Of a stretch of 64,000 bases of DNA, positions 35,022 through 43,801 are shown one piece after another. The stretch covers positions 1,432,546-1,496,545 of the forward strand of contig NZ_RQFK01000026.1 of NCBI RefSeq assembly GCF_004770765.1, in the 5' to 3' direction. The stretch's first letter is position 1. Every line of letters starts with the position of its first letter. The notes under the pieces were generated by a model, which saw only the letters and a list, made by a program, of their open reading frames with translations, was not told the origin of the DNA and did no database searches. Source of the stretch: Leptospira noumeaensis (GTDB taxonomy: Bacteria > Spirochaetota > Leptospiria > Leptospirales > Leptospiraceae). A program made the translations under genes and the position numbers.

Positions 35022-36908
35022 TCAAACGGCAACAACTACAGATTCAAAAGCCGGTAATGTAACTTCAAAATGACCGCCAATGATCCTAAGGTTTACCATT
35101 GTGCCTGTCCAGAAATCCAAAAAGGGTTCCTTGGTTTTTAAACCTTGGGGAACAGCGACTCGAATGGTTTTTTCTTCTTCCGTTGGATTCCAAATTCCAA
35201 GGTAACCGGCTGGATTGTACATCGCATTTGGAAACTCTTCCTCGAAAATCCCGATAGGAATCGGAGTATATGCCTGACATTCCCGATTCAACTGGAAGGC
35301 CTTTTTTAAGAGATCCAAACGATCCATTTCTAATTTAGTGAGGTCATCAGAAACGAGTAACATTCCACCTGACACTGCCATGACGGAGGCCATCATTTTG
35401 GTTTGTGCTTCGTTCATTTTATTTCTTTTTTTGCGAACAAGTAAACAATCGGGATCATTCAGCCAAAGATGTCTGTGCATTGATGAACGAGTGATGTCAT
35501 TGATCAGAGCCGTTCTTGTACAAAGGGCATTTCTATCTTTTAGGAAAACACGAAGTTTTTCTGGATACCAAAAAGGGGCAACGTCACAAGAAATTCGCAT
35601 TCCATCAAAAATTCCGACCGATGGCAACATGGGTGCCCCACATCCAAGTAAAAATGTGTTTTTACCGACCGTTTTACGAATCAGTTCTAATGCATTTCTA
35701 TATCGTGCTTGTGGCGATAAACTTTTGTTATATACATCACCAGGAAGGAGACCCGCATATAAAAAATCCAATTTTAGGTAAGGGTATCCCCATTCTTTCA
35801 CAATGGTTGAAAAAACTTTTTCTAAATAAGCAAGGGCGGTAGGATGGGTAATATCCAGTGCATAGGTATAACCTTTTCCCCAAAGAGGTTGGTAGATGGC
35901 AGGAACAGGTTTTCCGTTTTGGTCTTTGAGGATGGCCTCTGGGTATTTACGAAAGAATTCTGATTTTTTTCGCACGAGAAAAGGGGCAAGCCAGATCCCA
36001 GGTTTTAATCCCACACGTTTGATTTCGTCAGCAAGGATTCTCATTCCACCTGGAAATTTTTCGTTGGGAACAAGCCAATCTCCAATTTCTTTTTGGTATC
36101 CATCATCAATCTGAAAGAACTCAAAAGGTAAGTTTAGCTCTCTAACTTTTGTTAAGTTGTCTAAAATTGTTTTTTGGTCAATTTTTGTGTAATAATAATA
36201 CCAAGAACACCAACCTGTTGGAACTTTTTTTGGTAAATTGCTCGGGCCTTCTTTTTTTCCCAGTTCTTCAAAGTATTTGGCCAGTTTGATTTCTGGATTT
36301 CCTTTGAATGGAAGGATTTTGATTTTTGCGATGCTGAGTTTTGCATTGGGCCTGAGGTCAGGCAAACAATGTATATCGTAAATGACTTTAACAGATGTTA
36401 CAACTCCATTCTCTCCCAAGACCACTTCGAATTTGGTTCCGAATTCTCCTTGTTCGATCGGAGCATACAAAACTCCATTTCCTGATTCTCTATTAAAAAC
36501 TAGAGTGAGATATTCTGAGATAAACTTTCCCACTTTCGATTCATGTTTAGAATAAATATTCTCTTGAGAGTATTGTAAAAAAGATAAAAACGGAGGTTTG
36601 TCAACGGAGGTACTTTCCACCTTTCTCGAAATGGACCAAGACTGGTATCCATGTTGGAAGAGGTTGTATCCGTCACCTTCCGGAAGGATGGACAATTCCA
36701 ATTCCAAATGGTCTACAGAAAATCCCACTTCGGGCCTTGTGGATTCCCGCCAAATGAGTTTGGGACTAAGGATTGTACCTGTTTTGGTATCAGTGGCCTG
36801 TGGAAGTAAAAGTTCGAATTTTTTACATTCGGATTGGTAAACACCTGCCTTTACAGGAAGGAAGTTAGAAATAGTGACGGAATTATGAACTCTGTATTGA
36901 ATTTTCAT
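35022..36908 (-). CDS. Alpha-galactosidase-like glycoside hydrolase (GH36)
   Basis: A 628-residue clan GH-D enzyme. The N-terminal beta-sandwich includes LFQHGYQSWS; the barrel begins at KKVPTGWCSWYYYYTKI. The active-site region has FFQIDDGYQKEIGDW, the probable nucleophile Asp in YLKLDFLYAG, and the acid/base Asp in MRISCDVAPFWYP. It should release terminal alpha-galactosyl or similar groups from oligosaccharides. There is no signal peptide, so it acts in the cytoplasm on imported sugar or internal glycans. No sugar transporter lies beside it. Confidence 0.9.
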   Translation of the reverse strand: MKIQYRVHNSVTISNFLPVKAGVYQSECKKFELLLPQATDTKTGTILSPKLIWRESTRPEVGFSVDHLELELSILPEGDGYNLFQHGYQSWSISRKVESTSVDKPPFLSFLQYSQENIYSKHESKVGKFISEYLTLVFNRESGNGVLYAPIEQGEFGTKFEVVLGENGVVTSVKVIYDIHCLPDLRPNAKLSIAKIKILPFKGNPEIKLAKYFEELGKKEGPSNLPKKVPTGWCSWYYYYTKIDQKTILDNLTKVRELNLPFEFFQIDDGYQKEIGDWLVPNEKFPGGMRILADEIKRVGLKPGIWLAPFLVRKKSEFFRKYPEAILKDQNGKPVPAIYQPLWGKGYTYALDITHPTALAYLEKVFSTIVKEWGYPYLKLDFLYAGLLPGDVYNKSLSPQARYRNALELIRKTVGKNTFLLGCGAPMLPSVGIFDGMRISCDVAPFWYPEKLRVFLKDRNALCTRTALINDITRSSMHRHLWLNDPDCLLVRKKRNKMNEAQTKMMASVMAVSGGMLLVSDDLTKLEMDRLDLLKKAFQLNRECQAYTPIPIGIFEEEFPNAMYNPAGYLGIWNPTEEEKTIRVAVPQGLKTKEPFLDFWTGTMVNLRIIGGHFEVTLPAFESVVVAV

Positions 36909-36962
36909 CTTGGAAAAATCTATTTGATGATTTTGTTAGGGTAGTTTCCATAGTAAGCCATT

Positions 36963-37601
36963 ATGACCCAAAAACGTTCAACTATAAAACCAGTCGTCTT
37001 ACAAGGAGATCTGAACGAAGAATTTTTTGAAGCCTTTAAGAAGGATGACCGGTTGTCTGTGGATTGTGAAATGATGGGACTCAATCCCAGAAGGGACAGA
37101 CTCTGTGTTGTACAAATTTCCGATTCTAAAAATAAAGTCGCTCTTGTGCAAATTCTACCAGGACAAACAGAAGCTCCGAATATCCAAAAATTATTTGAAT
37201 CCAAAGATATCACAAAGATTTTCCATTTTGCAAGGATGGACATGACCTTCCTTCGCGCAAGACTCGGGATCAAAGTAAAAAATGTGTTTTGTACAAAAAT
37301 TGGAAGCAAACTTGCTCGAACTTACACCGATAAACACGGGTTAAAGGAATTAATCCGCGAATTTTTTGAAGAAAACATCGATAAAAAAAATCAAAGTTCG
37401 GATTGGGGAAAAAAGATCCTTACCAAAGACCAAGTGGATTATGCATCGACAGATGTTCGGTTTTTAATTGCCCTTGAGTCCATCCTCACTGAGATGATGA
37501 TTCGCGAAAACAGGTTTGCTCTTGCCGAACGTTGTTTTGCCTTTTTAGAAACCCAAGTCGAACTGGATCTTTTGGAAGTATCAAATCTTTTTGAACACTG
37601 A
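36963..37601 (+). CDS. rnd: Ribonuclease D-like 3'-5' exonuclease
   Basis: A 212-residue DEDDy exonuclease. The acidic residues are visible in SVDCEMMGLNP (DxE), FHFARMDMTFL (Asp), and VDYASTDVRFL (Tyr and Asp). It has only the nuclease domain; E. coli RNase D carries additional HRDC domains, so this is the short form common outside proteobacteria. It probably trims stable RNA 3' ends. It overlaps radA by one base (TGATG). Confidence 0.9.
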   Translation: MTQKRSTIKPVVLQGDLNEEFFEAFKKDDRLSVDCEMMGLNPRRDRLCVVQISDSKNKVALVQILPGQTEAPNIQKLFESKDITKIFHFARMDMTFLRARLGIKVKNVFCTKIGSKLARTYTDKHGLKELIREFFEENIDKKNQSSDWGKKILTKDQVDYASTDVRFLIALESILTEMMIRENRFALAERCFAFLETQVELDLLEVSNLFEH

Positions 37602-38968
37602 TGGCAAAAAAACAACTCCCCCAATACCAATGTAAGTCCTGCGGGGATAGTTTCAGTCGTTGGGCTGGAAAATGTCCCACTTGCGGGGAATGGAACCAAA
37701 TCGAAGAAGTGGCAAACACTTCTTCGGGTAGATTTGATTCTCCCAACTTTCAAAAACCGAAAGATAGAAAATACACAGATCCTAAATCCATTGGTTCCGT
37801 GGTGAGCGATGCTCACTTTCGCACAACAACAGGATTTAGCGAATTGGATTTGGTTCTTGGTGGTGGGATTGTTCCAGGCAGTTTGGTGTTAGTTGGTGGA
37901 GAACCTGGGGTTGGAAAATCCACACTAGTTTTGGAAATTGCGAAAAACATTGCAAACGAAGGTTCTGTTTTATACATTTCAGGGGAGGAATCTGCTTCCC
38001 AAATTGGACTTCGTGCCAAACGGATGGGTGTCACTTCCGAAAACATTTTGTTATCCTCAGAAGTGTATGCGGAAAATATTTCGCAAATGATTTCTGACTT
38101 AAAACCAAAAGTTGTTTTTGTCGATTCCATCCAAACCATCTTAAAAGAAAGTTTAGTCAACCAAGCGGGAACCATCACACAATTACGCGAGTCCTCTCAA
38201 ATTTTTTTGGAAACCGCCAAACGTACGTCAGTTCCTATTTTTCTCATTGGGCATATCACCAAAGAAGGCCAAATTGCTGGCCCAAAAGTTTTGGAACATT
38301 TAGTCGATACCGTTTTGTATTTTGAAGGAGATCGGTTTAACTATTACCGTATCCTACGTGCCGTCAAAAATAGATTTGGTGCCGTAGGTGACACTGCCAT
38401 TTTTGAAATGGTATCGGGCGGACTCAAACAAGTCCTCGACCGCCATCGTTTGTTCATCTCTCCCGAGTCAGAAGAAAGATCTGGTAGTGTTTTGTCTTCC
38501 GTGATGGAAGGCTCTCGTGCAATCAGTGTAGAAGTACAAGCCCTTGTTACAAAAACATCTTATGGACAAGCGCGTCGTATGGCAGAAGGGTTAGACAACC
38601 GCCGTGTGATTTTACTTTCTGCGGTGCTAGAGAAGTATTTAGGATTCCCTCTTTCTGAATCGGACATCTTCAGCAATCTTGCCGGTGGGCTTAGCATCGA
38701 CGAACCAAGTCTCGACTTGGCCATTGCTGCATCCATAGCCTCTTCGTTTAAAGACAAACCAGTTTCGAGAGAAATTGGATTTCTCGGAGAGGTGGGACTT
38801 TCAGGAGAAGTGAGAAGTGTGGGGCAAATCAGCCTCCGACTCAAAGAACTGGCAGGCATTGGAATTTCGAAGGTGTACATTCCGCAAGGAAACTTCAAAG
38901 AAGTAGAAGGTCTTTTTTCTTCTTTGGAACTCGTTCCAGTCAAACACTTACAAGAGTTAGGTTTTTAG
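37601..38968 (+). CDS. radA: DNA repair protein RadA
   Basis: A 455-residue RecA-like helicase that helps process recombination branches. It shows the N-terminal C4 zinc finger (CKSCGDSFSRWAGKCPTCG), Walker A GGEPGVGKSTLVLE, the RadA-specific KNRFGAVGDTAIFEM, and the Lon-like C-terminal domain (ISVEVQALVTKTSYGQARR, FLGEVGLSGEVRSVGQ). Length and order are standard. Start at ATG 37601, overlapping the RNase D stop. Confidence 0.97.
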   Translation: MAKKQLPQYQCKSCGDSFSRWAGKCPTCGEWNQIEEVANTSSGRFDSPNFQKPKDRKYTDPKSIGSVVSDAHFRTTTGFSELDLVLGGGIVPGSLVLVGGEPGVGKSTLVLEIAKNIANEGSVLYISGEESASQIGLRAKRMGVTSENILLSSEVYAENISQMISDLKPKVVFVDSIQTILKESLVNQAGTITQLRESSQIFLETAKRTSVPIFLIGHITKEGQIAGPKVLEHLVDTVLYFEGDRFNYYRILRAVKNRFGAVGDTAIFEMVSGGLKQVLDRHRLFISPESEERSGSVLSSVMEGSRAISVEVQALVTKTSYGQARRMAEGLDNRRVILLSAVLEKYLGFPLSESDIFSNLAGGLSIDEPSLDLAIAASIASSFKDKPVSREIGFLGEVGLSGEVRSVGQISLRLKELAGIGISKVYIPQGNFKEVEGLFSSLELVPVKHLQELGF

Positions 38969-38990
38969 ATTTAGAGATTAGTCTTCCTTT

Positions 38991-39863
38991 TTAAGGACAA
39001 ACTGTAATTTCTTCTATTCTTAAATCATCGTTGTAAATGGTTCCAGCACTGACCGTTGGTGAAGCATAGAGTCCAAAGTGAGCTTGTTCTAATACACCGC
39101 AGCCTCCAGAAACATTGGCGGTTGAAATCAAAGTTCCATCCATCCACACTTTTGCCATTCCTCCCGAAGGAGAAAAGTCAAGGCAGGTTGTGAGTTTTGT
39201 CCACTGCCTTTGTGGAAAACTTGTATTTGTGTTTTGAAATGTATGTTGGCTTTGATTGTGGTAAGGAACATGCATTAAATAAGCATAATTCTTTGAATCT
39301 ATATTCACAAGAACCACTCGCCTCCATTGGTCGCTGGGATCTGCTGAAAAAGTCGCAAAACTGAACCAGTCGGCACTATTCGGTAGGCTCATATCCAAAT
39401 AGGCATAAAACTCAACTAGGACTGGTGTTTTAAATCCACCTGACGGAAGTTTGTTGAGCTGGATAGTAGGATACCCTCTATGGTTACAATTTTGTGGATA
39501 AAAACAACTGGGACCTACTGACAAGATAGATGCTTTATGGGAATATGTGCCTGTACGTTTTTGTTCCGTACTTTGTCCATGAGTGGCTACCGATTGGTAA
39601 GGTGAGGGAACAATATAGAAGGAAGAAAATTCGGAAACCGACTCAAAGCTAGTTTGAAAGATCCTTCCTTGTTGGGTTTTCGTCAATTGTTCGCTCGTGC
39701 AAGAGATGGTCGTGGCTGCTTGGTAAGCCAGTAAGGTTCCTGCTAAAATCTCCGTTGTTTTGTCTTCTGCATTTTTTTGGCACTGGACAAGTTGTGTGGT
39801 TAGTCCCAAACAAATTCCCAAAAGAAAGAAGCGTTGCGATTGGTTATTCATTTTTCCCATCAA
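38991..39863 (-). CDS. Predicted lipoprotein with LamG-like beta-sandwich
   Basis: A 290-residue protein with a signal peptide ending in LVQC near residue 28. The rest appears to be a single jelly-roll (VLVEFYAYLDMSLPNSADWF, QWTKLTTCLDFSPSGGMAKV, WMDGTLISTANVSGGCG) of the concanavalin/heparin-lyase-like kind, with several Cys pairs. A surface-exposed binding protein or inactive polysaccharide lyase is possible. Starts at 39863, 39860 and 39851 are all ATG. Confidence 0.75.
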   Translation of the reverse strand: MMGKMNNQSQRFFLLGICLGLTTQLVQCQKNAEDKTTEILAGTLLAYQAATTISCTSEQLTKTQQGRIFQTSFESVSEFSSFYIVPSPYQSVATHGQSTEQKRTGTYSHKASILSVGPSCFYPQNCNHRGYPTIQLNKLPSGGFKTPVLVEFYAYLDMSLPNSADWFSFATFSADPSDQWRRVVLVNIDSKNYAYLMHVPYHNQSQHTFQNTNTSFPQRQWTKLTTCLDFSPSGGMAKVWMDGTLISTANVSGGCGVLEQAHFGLYASPTVSAGTIYNDDLRIEEITVCP

Positions 39864-40020
39864 AGTCTATAGACGAACTAAGTTTGTCGGAACAGTCGTC
39901 CATTTTGTTTGCCCCATTTCTTTGCGGTAAGTACTAAAAATCTTATCCAAGAAGGGAGAACATGCAGTGTTAACCAAGAACATTGTTCCGAAACATTTGA
40001 CCTAAAATTGCCATAAGTTA

Positions 40021-40051
40021 TTGACTGGTGTCACTAATATGAACTTATATT
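40021..40051 (+). promoter_or_regulatory. Predicted sigma-70 promoter of the lipase gene
   Basis: TTGACT (40021-40026) and TATATT (40046-40051), or TTATAT one base earlier, with an 18-19 bp spacer. The leader to the ATG at 40082 is about 23 nt and contains AGGTGAAAT as ribosome site. The remaining intergenic DNA from 39864 shows nothing specific. Confidence 0.6.
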
Positions 40052-40081
40052 GTAAAAAAACATAGAAAGTTCAGGTGAAAT

Positions 40082-40993
40082 ATGAAAAAGAAATTCTTGA
40101 TCGGGTTTTTAGCGACCCTTCTCTCCGTCCCCACCTCCGGTCTGTTTGCCGGTCCTCTTGATGGTCAGTGCATCGCACTGGTTCATGGAATCCTTGGTTT
40201 TGATGATACCCAAGGTCTCGCTGGCGGACTAGTAAAGTATTGGGGAGGCCTTGACGGTTATCTTCGTAGCCAAGGTGCAAAAGTCACCACTCCTGGAAGT
40301 TCGGCTACAAATTCCATTCCTACTCGCGCAAGCCAGATCCAATCTTCTGTAACAACTTGGATGACAGCAAACGGTTGTTCTAAGGTTCATTTGATGGGCC
40401 ATAGCCAAGGTGGACTTGTTATTCGTTATATGGTATCCAATCTTGGATTTAACGGAAAAACACAAACGGTTACTACCATCAACTCTCTTCACCAAGGAGC
40501 ACCTATGGCTGATATCGTTCTTGGAGTGATTCCTGGTTGGTTACAACCATTCGCAAATTCCGCACTTAGTTTACTTGCAAAATTAGTTTACCGTGACGGT
40601 CGTCCACAAGACGTAATCGCTATGGGAAATTCACTGACTGTAAGTTATGTGAAGACATTTAATGCAAACTCACCTAACAAATCAGGAATCAAATACTACT
40701 CATACGGAAGTGAAATGGCTTGGGCAGATCTAATCCAACACCCAATCATGGCACTCACTCACCCAATCACTTGGGCAGGTGGATTGTTTTATGGTTTAGG
40801 CGGAGGTAACGATGGTGTGGTTCCATTGAACTCTCAAAAATGGGGAACTTGGAAAGGAACACCTTCTTCTTATTGGTTTGCAACAGGAATTGACCACTTA
40901 CAAGCTACAAACTTGGCTTGGAGCGGACAAAACTACTATGATGTGCAAGGTCATTACTTAAACATTGCTAAAAACGCAAAAGCTGGTTTATAA
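40082..40993 (+). CDS. lipA: Secreted triacylglycerol lipase (family I)
   Basis: A 303-residue secreted lipase. A Sec signal peptide ends near LFAG (residue ~24). The oxyanion motif is LVHGILGF; the triad is Ser in GHSQGG, Asp in GGNDGVVP, and His in GIDHLQATN. The whole pattern fits the Pseudomonas/Burkholderia true-lipase families that need a dedicated foldase, and a foldase-like gene follows. A strong terminator lies between the two genes, so lipase and foldase may be expressed at different levels. Confidence 0.92.
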   Translation: MKKKFLIGFLATLLSVPTSGLFAGPLDGQCIALVHGILGFDDTQGLAGGLVKYWGGLDGYLRSQGAKVTTPGSSATNSIPTRASQIQSSVTTWMTANGCSKVHLMGHSQGGLVIRYMVSNLGFNGKTQTVTTINSLHQGAPMADIVLGVIPGWLQPFANSALSLLAKLVYRDGRPQDVIAMGNSLTVSYVKTFNANSPNKSGIKYYSYGSEMAWADLIQHPIMALTHPITWAGGLFYGLGGGNDGVVPLNSQKWGTWKGTPSSYWFATGIDHLQATNLAWSGQNYYDVQGHYLNIAKNAKAGL

Positions 40994-41006
40994 AAACCCG
41001 CTTACA

Positions 41007-41034
41007 AAAGCCGGATATACATCCGGCTTTTTTT
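41007..41034 (+). terminator. Rho-independent terminator after the lipase gene
   Basis: A 10-bp stem, AAAGCCGGAT with ATCCGGCTTT, around an ATAC loop, followed by a run of seven T. It begins 13 nt after the lipase stop. Confidence 0.92.
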
Positions 41035-41087
41035 ATTCCTAAACAATTTCAAATCTTGATTCCACATTAGGTTTTTATACATTCAGA

Positions 41088-42107
41088 ATGGATTTTAAAA
41101 AAATTATTATCATCATAGTTATCGTTTTTATTTTTCTCTTGGGTATTCTTTACTTCTTAAAACAAGACTCTTCCTCACAGACAAAAAAAACATTGAGTCC
41201 AGAAGAACAAATGGCAATGGAGAGAATCTCTCCTCTCGGAACCGGGGAAGGGTTTTGGGACGAAGCCATCTCTCCATTTCGTGAAGATCGGGCGAAACCT
41301 TATTTAGAATTGTTAGATGAATTGAAATCAGGAAAAATCAATTTTGTTTGGGAGGTTTGGGCACTCCGTCGTAAATGCAAAGCAGAATATACGCCAGACC
41401 AATGTAATGCAACCATCATTGCTTATATTGAAGCCGAATATGAATCACCAGACAAAGAAAAAGTGAAAGATTTGTTTTTATCGTATTTTCGTTATGAAGA
41501 AGAGTATAGAAAATGGGAACAACCAACAGACCTATCCTTCGTTGAACTATATGAAAAAATCAAAGCCAAACGAAGAGATGTTTTAAATGATAAAGCAGAT
41601 TTGATTTTTGGAATGGAAGAATCACAAGTTTCTTTTTTAGAAGGCAGTCAAAATTTTATCAAACAATCGGCAAACTTACCCGCAGAACAACGTGTGAAAC
41701 AGTTCGAAGACCTAAAGAAAAAAACATACGGAACGTATTACGATTCTCTCGTTTCTAGAGAAGATAAATTTGATCATTATCAAATGGAAATGAGTCTTCG
41801 TGATAAAGAGTATAACGCGATTTCTGATCCAAAAGAAAAAGAAAAATATCTAAATCGTATTGAAACCAAATACTTTGGAAAAGAACGTGCTGCCAATTTG
41901 GCTGAGGAAAGAGCAAAGGAATCTAAATTCCAAGAGTCGATTTCTAAGTATGAATCGAAAGAAAAGGAATTTTTGCGAGAGAATGCAAGTCTTTCAGCTT
42001 CTGAAAAGGAAAAGAAACTCAAAGAAATACGGATTCAATATCTTGGTTCTGAAGAAGAAGCGGATGCTTATATCAGAAGGAAAAATATAGAGGAAGCGGG
42101 AAAATAA
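41088..42107 (+). CDS. lifO: Lipase-specific foldase (Lif/LifO) homologue
   Basis: A 339-residue protein with one N-terminal membrane anchor (IIIIIVIVFIFLLGILYFL) and a long, almost wholly helical periplasmic part. Segment order follows Pseudomonas Lif: a Gly-containing mini-domain (PLGTGEGFWDEA), helices with FLSYFRYEEEYRKW, the AHVAFF-like MEESQVSFLEG, and the C-terminal KYFGKERAANLAEERAKE and LSASEKEKKLKEIRIQYLG. Lif folds its partner lipase after export. Downstream of lipA, which fits. The usual RxxFDY motif is not obvious. Confidence 0.85.
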   Translation: MDFKKIIIIIVIVFIFLLGILYFLKQDSSSQTKKTLSPEEQMAMERISPLGTGEGFWDEAISPFREDRAKPYLELLDELKSGKINFVWEVWALRRKCKAEYTPDQCNATIIAYIEAEYESPDKEKVKDLFLSYFRYEEEYRKWEQPTDLSFVELYEKIKAKRRDVLNDKADLIFGMEESQVSFLEGSQNFIKQSANLPAEQRVKQFEDLKKKTYGTYYDSLVSREDKFDHYQMEMSLRDKEYNAISDPKEKEKYLNRIETKYFGKERAANLAEERAKESKFQESISKYESKEKEFLRENASLSASEKEKKLKEIRIQYLGSEEEADAYIRRKNIEEAGK

Positions 42108-42118
42108 ATCCCGCTTTT
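42094..42118 (+). terminator. Rho-independent terminator overlapping the foldase stop
   Basis: AAGCGGGA (42094-42101) pairs with TCCCGCTT (42109-42116) around a 7-nt loop that contains the TAA stop; TTTT follows the stem. Ends the lipA-lifO region. Confidence 0.75.
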
Positions 42119-42152
42119 ATAACTAACTATCTAATCAACAAATCGATTTGAA

Positions 42153-43112
42153 TTAATCGTTTTTACTTACCTTTTGGCGTTCGGGCGTGGGTTCGGATTT
42201 GTATTTTTCGTATGCAGTCATTGTGTCGATGTATTCATTTCCTGCATTCCAAACAATAAATCCATGTCCTAGTGAATCTTTTGCTCCTTGCATTTGCACT
42301 TTGATATAGTCGGTATAACTTAGTTTACTTGGGCCAACCATCATGTTGAATCCTTGTACCCAAGCGATGGCTTTTGTTCCTTGTTTGGCCCTTTTGACTG
42401 TAAGGTCTAGCCCATCTTTGATGGTTCCATACGGATCGGCCACACGTTTGGTTAGTCCATAAAAATGTGATGGATACAACATAGGATAAAGTCCATTCAG
42501 TTCTTCACTAAAAGGTTCCACTTTTTGTCCAATCACATCGTTTTCGATGAAGGGAACTCTTCCAAATACATCAGCAGTCCAACGAGTGTCCTTGGAACAA
42601 CTGTCTTTGGTTTTTTCTTTATGGTCTTTGATGATTCCGAGAATAGACTCGTAACGTTTTTCATAACTCATACTGAAGTTGGTTCCGCCATCAGCATATC
42701 GGATATAATCCAATTGAATTTCGGGGAATCCTAATTCACAAGCCTTGCGAATCGACTTCTGAATGGTAACCATCAAGTTAGCGTTAGGTGCTTTTTCTGT
42801 CAGTCCACCTTCAAAGTTCACAACTCTTGCAACCATATAAAAACCGAGTGCTTTGGCTTCTGCCACTTGTTCTGGAGTGGGTGGGTGCGGTTGGATATCG
42901 ACTACTGCCGTATTCATTCCTGCGTCCTTCATGACTTGAAAAAGCAAACTCCAACGTTTTTTATCACGAATGGTTTTGGTATTGATATAAAGACCTTCGA
43001 TAAAATCGGGTGTGATTCCAGAAGAATCTGCATTTTGCCTTTTTTCGATATTGGATGTCGATTGGCAGGAGAAAAAGAATAGAAGTAGGATGGAGACAGT
43101 GAGTTGTTTCAT
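42153..43112 (-). CDS. Predicted lipoprotein, DUF4015 / GHL-type putative glycoside hydrolase
   Basis: A 319-residue protein with a signal peptide ending in the lipobox-like LFFFSC (residue ~16). The rest is a TIM-barrel of the DUF4015 kind: FIEGLYINTKTI, MNTAVVDIQ, LGFYMVARVVNFEG, PEIQLDYIRYADG, WTADVFGRVPF, and AIAWVQGFN. The family is related to GH13-like glycosidases; no enzyme activity can be claimed. The ATG at 43112 starts the signal peptide; the frame is open to 43184. No clear ribosome site. Confidence 0.82.
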   Translation of the reverse strand: MKQLTVSILLLFFFSCQSTSNIEKRQNADSSGITPDFIEGLYINTKTIRDKKRWSLLFQVMKDAGMNTAVVDIQPHPPTPEQVAEAKALGFYMVARVVNFEGGLTEKAPNANLMVTIQKSIRKACELGFPEIQLDYIRYADGGTNFSMSYEKRYESILGIIKDHKEKTKDSCSKDTRWTADVFGRVPFIENDVIGQKVEPFSEELNGLYPMLYPSHFYGLTKRVADPYGTIKDGLDLTVKRAKQGTKAIAWVQGFNMMVGPSKLSYTDYIKVQMQGAKDSLGHGFIVWNAGNEYIDTMTAYEKYKSEPTPERQKVSKND

Positions 43113-43198
43113 GGTAGTAATGACAAGATTTTGACTGTGTTCGGAAAATTCAAATCGAATCGATTGACGAAAATGACTGGTCATAAGAAAATTTGGGC

Positions 43199-43762
43199 AT
43201 GTTAGAAATTTCCAATGACTTCAATTTAAAATCTTACGGTCGATTTCCAGAGGAACTATCAGATTCAAAAAGTTTTAAAGACCGAATGGTGGAAGTTTCC
43301 CGTCTCTTCCAGACTATGGGTGAATCGTATTTAGAACATTTGGGAGATGATTCTAAAATTAGTGGATCTGAGAAAAAGAATCTTATAGAACATCTGGAAA
43401 ATATTTTACTGGTTCTTGTGATGCTTCGAAAAATTGATTTTTCCCCTCTCGATGAAGAAACTTACATTCGAAAGGATAGGGGTTTATTCGAAATAAGATT
43501 GCGGTTTACGGATGGATCGGTTTGGGAACTCACAGGTTCCATTCGACCGGAATACAAAATGAAACAAAGATTATTCAAAGAGTGGTTTAATACTTCTTTT
43601 TCAAACGATATCAAAACATTTTATGCGATTTATGGAAATGCAGGAATGGATAAAATCATTACTCCGGAAGAAAAAATTCAAATCACAAAACAAATCGATC
43701 GTATCATTGCAGAAATTGTGGAAATGATTGTGTACATTGAAAGGTTTATGTTGTTTCAATAA
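43199..43762 (+). CDS. Conserved hypothetical protein
   Basis: A 187-residue soluble, acidic protein without a recognised domain. The C-terminal ~60 residues are helical (PEEKIQITKQIDRIIAEIVE). Start: ATG at 43199, with a TTGACG box 35 nt upstream and no ribosome site, so leaderless expression is plausible; a TTG at 43193 is an alternative. It precedes the second HDAC-like gene by 39 nt on the same strand and may be cotranscribed with it. Confidence 0.72.
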   Translation: MLEISNDFNLKSYGRFPEELSDSKSFKDRMVEVSRLFQTMGESYLEHLGDDSKISGSEKKNLIEHLENILLVLVMLRKIDFSPLDEETYIRKDRGLFEIRLRFTDGSVWELTGSIRPEYKMKQRLFKEWFNTSFSNDIKTFYAIYGNAGMDKIITPEEKIQITKQIDRIIAEIVEMIVYIERFMLFQ

Positions 43763-43801
43763 AAGATTCAGGTAAATGAGAAAGAGTAAGATGGAGGACA
43801 A

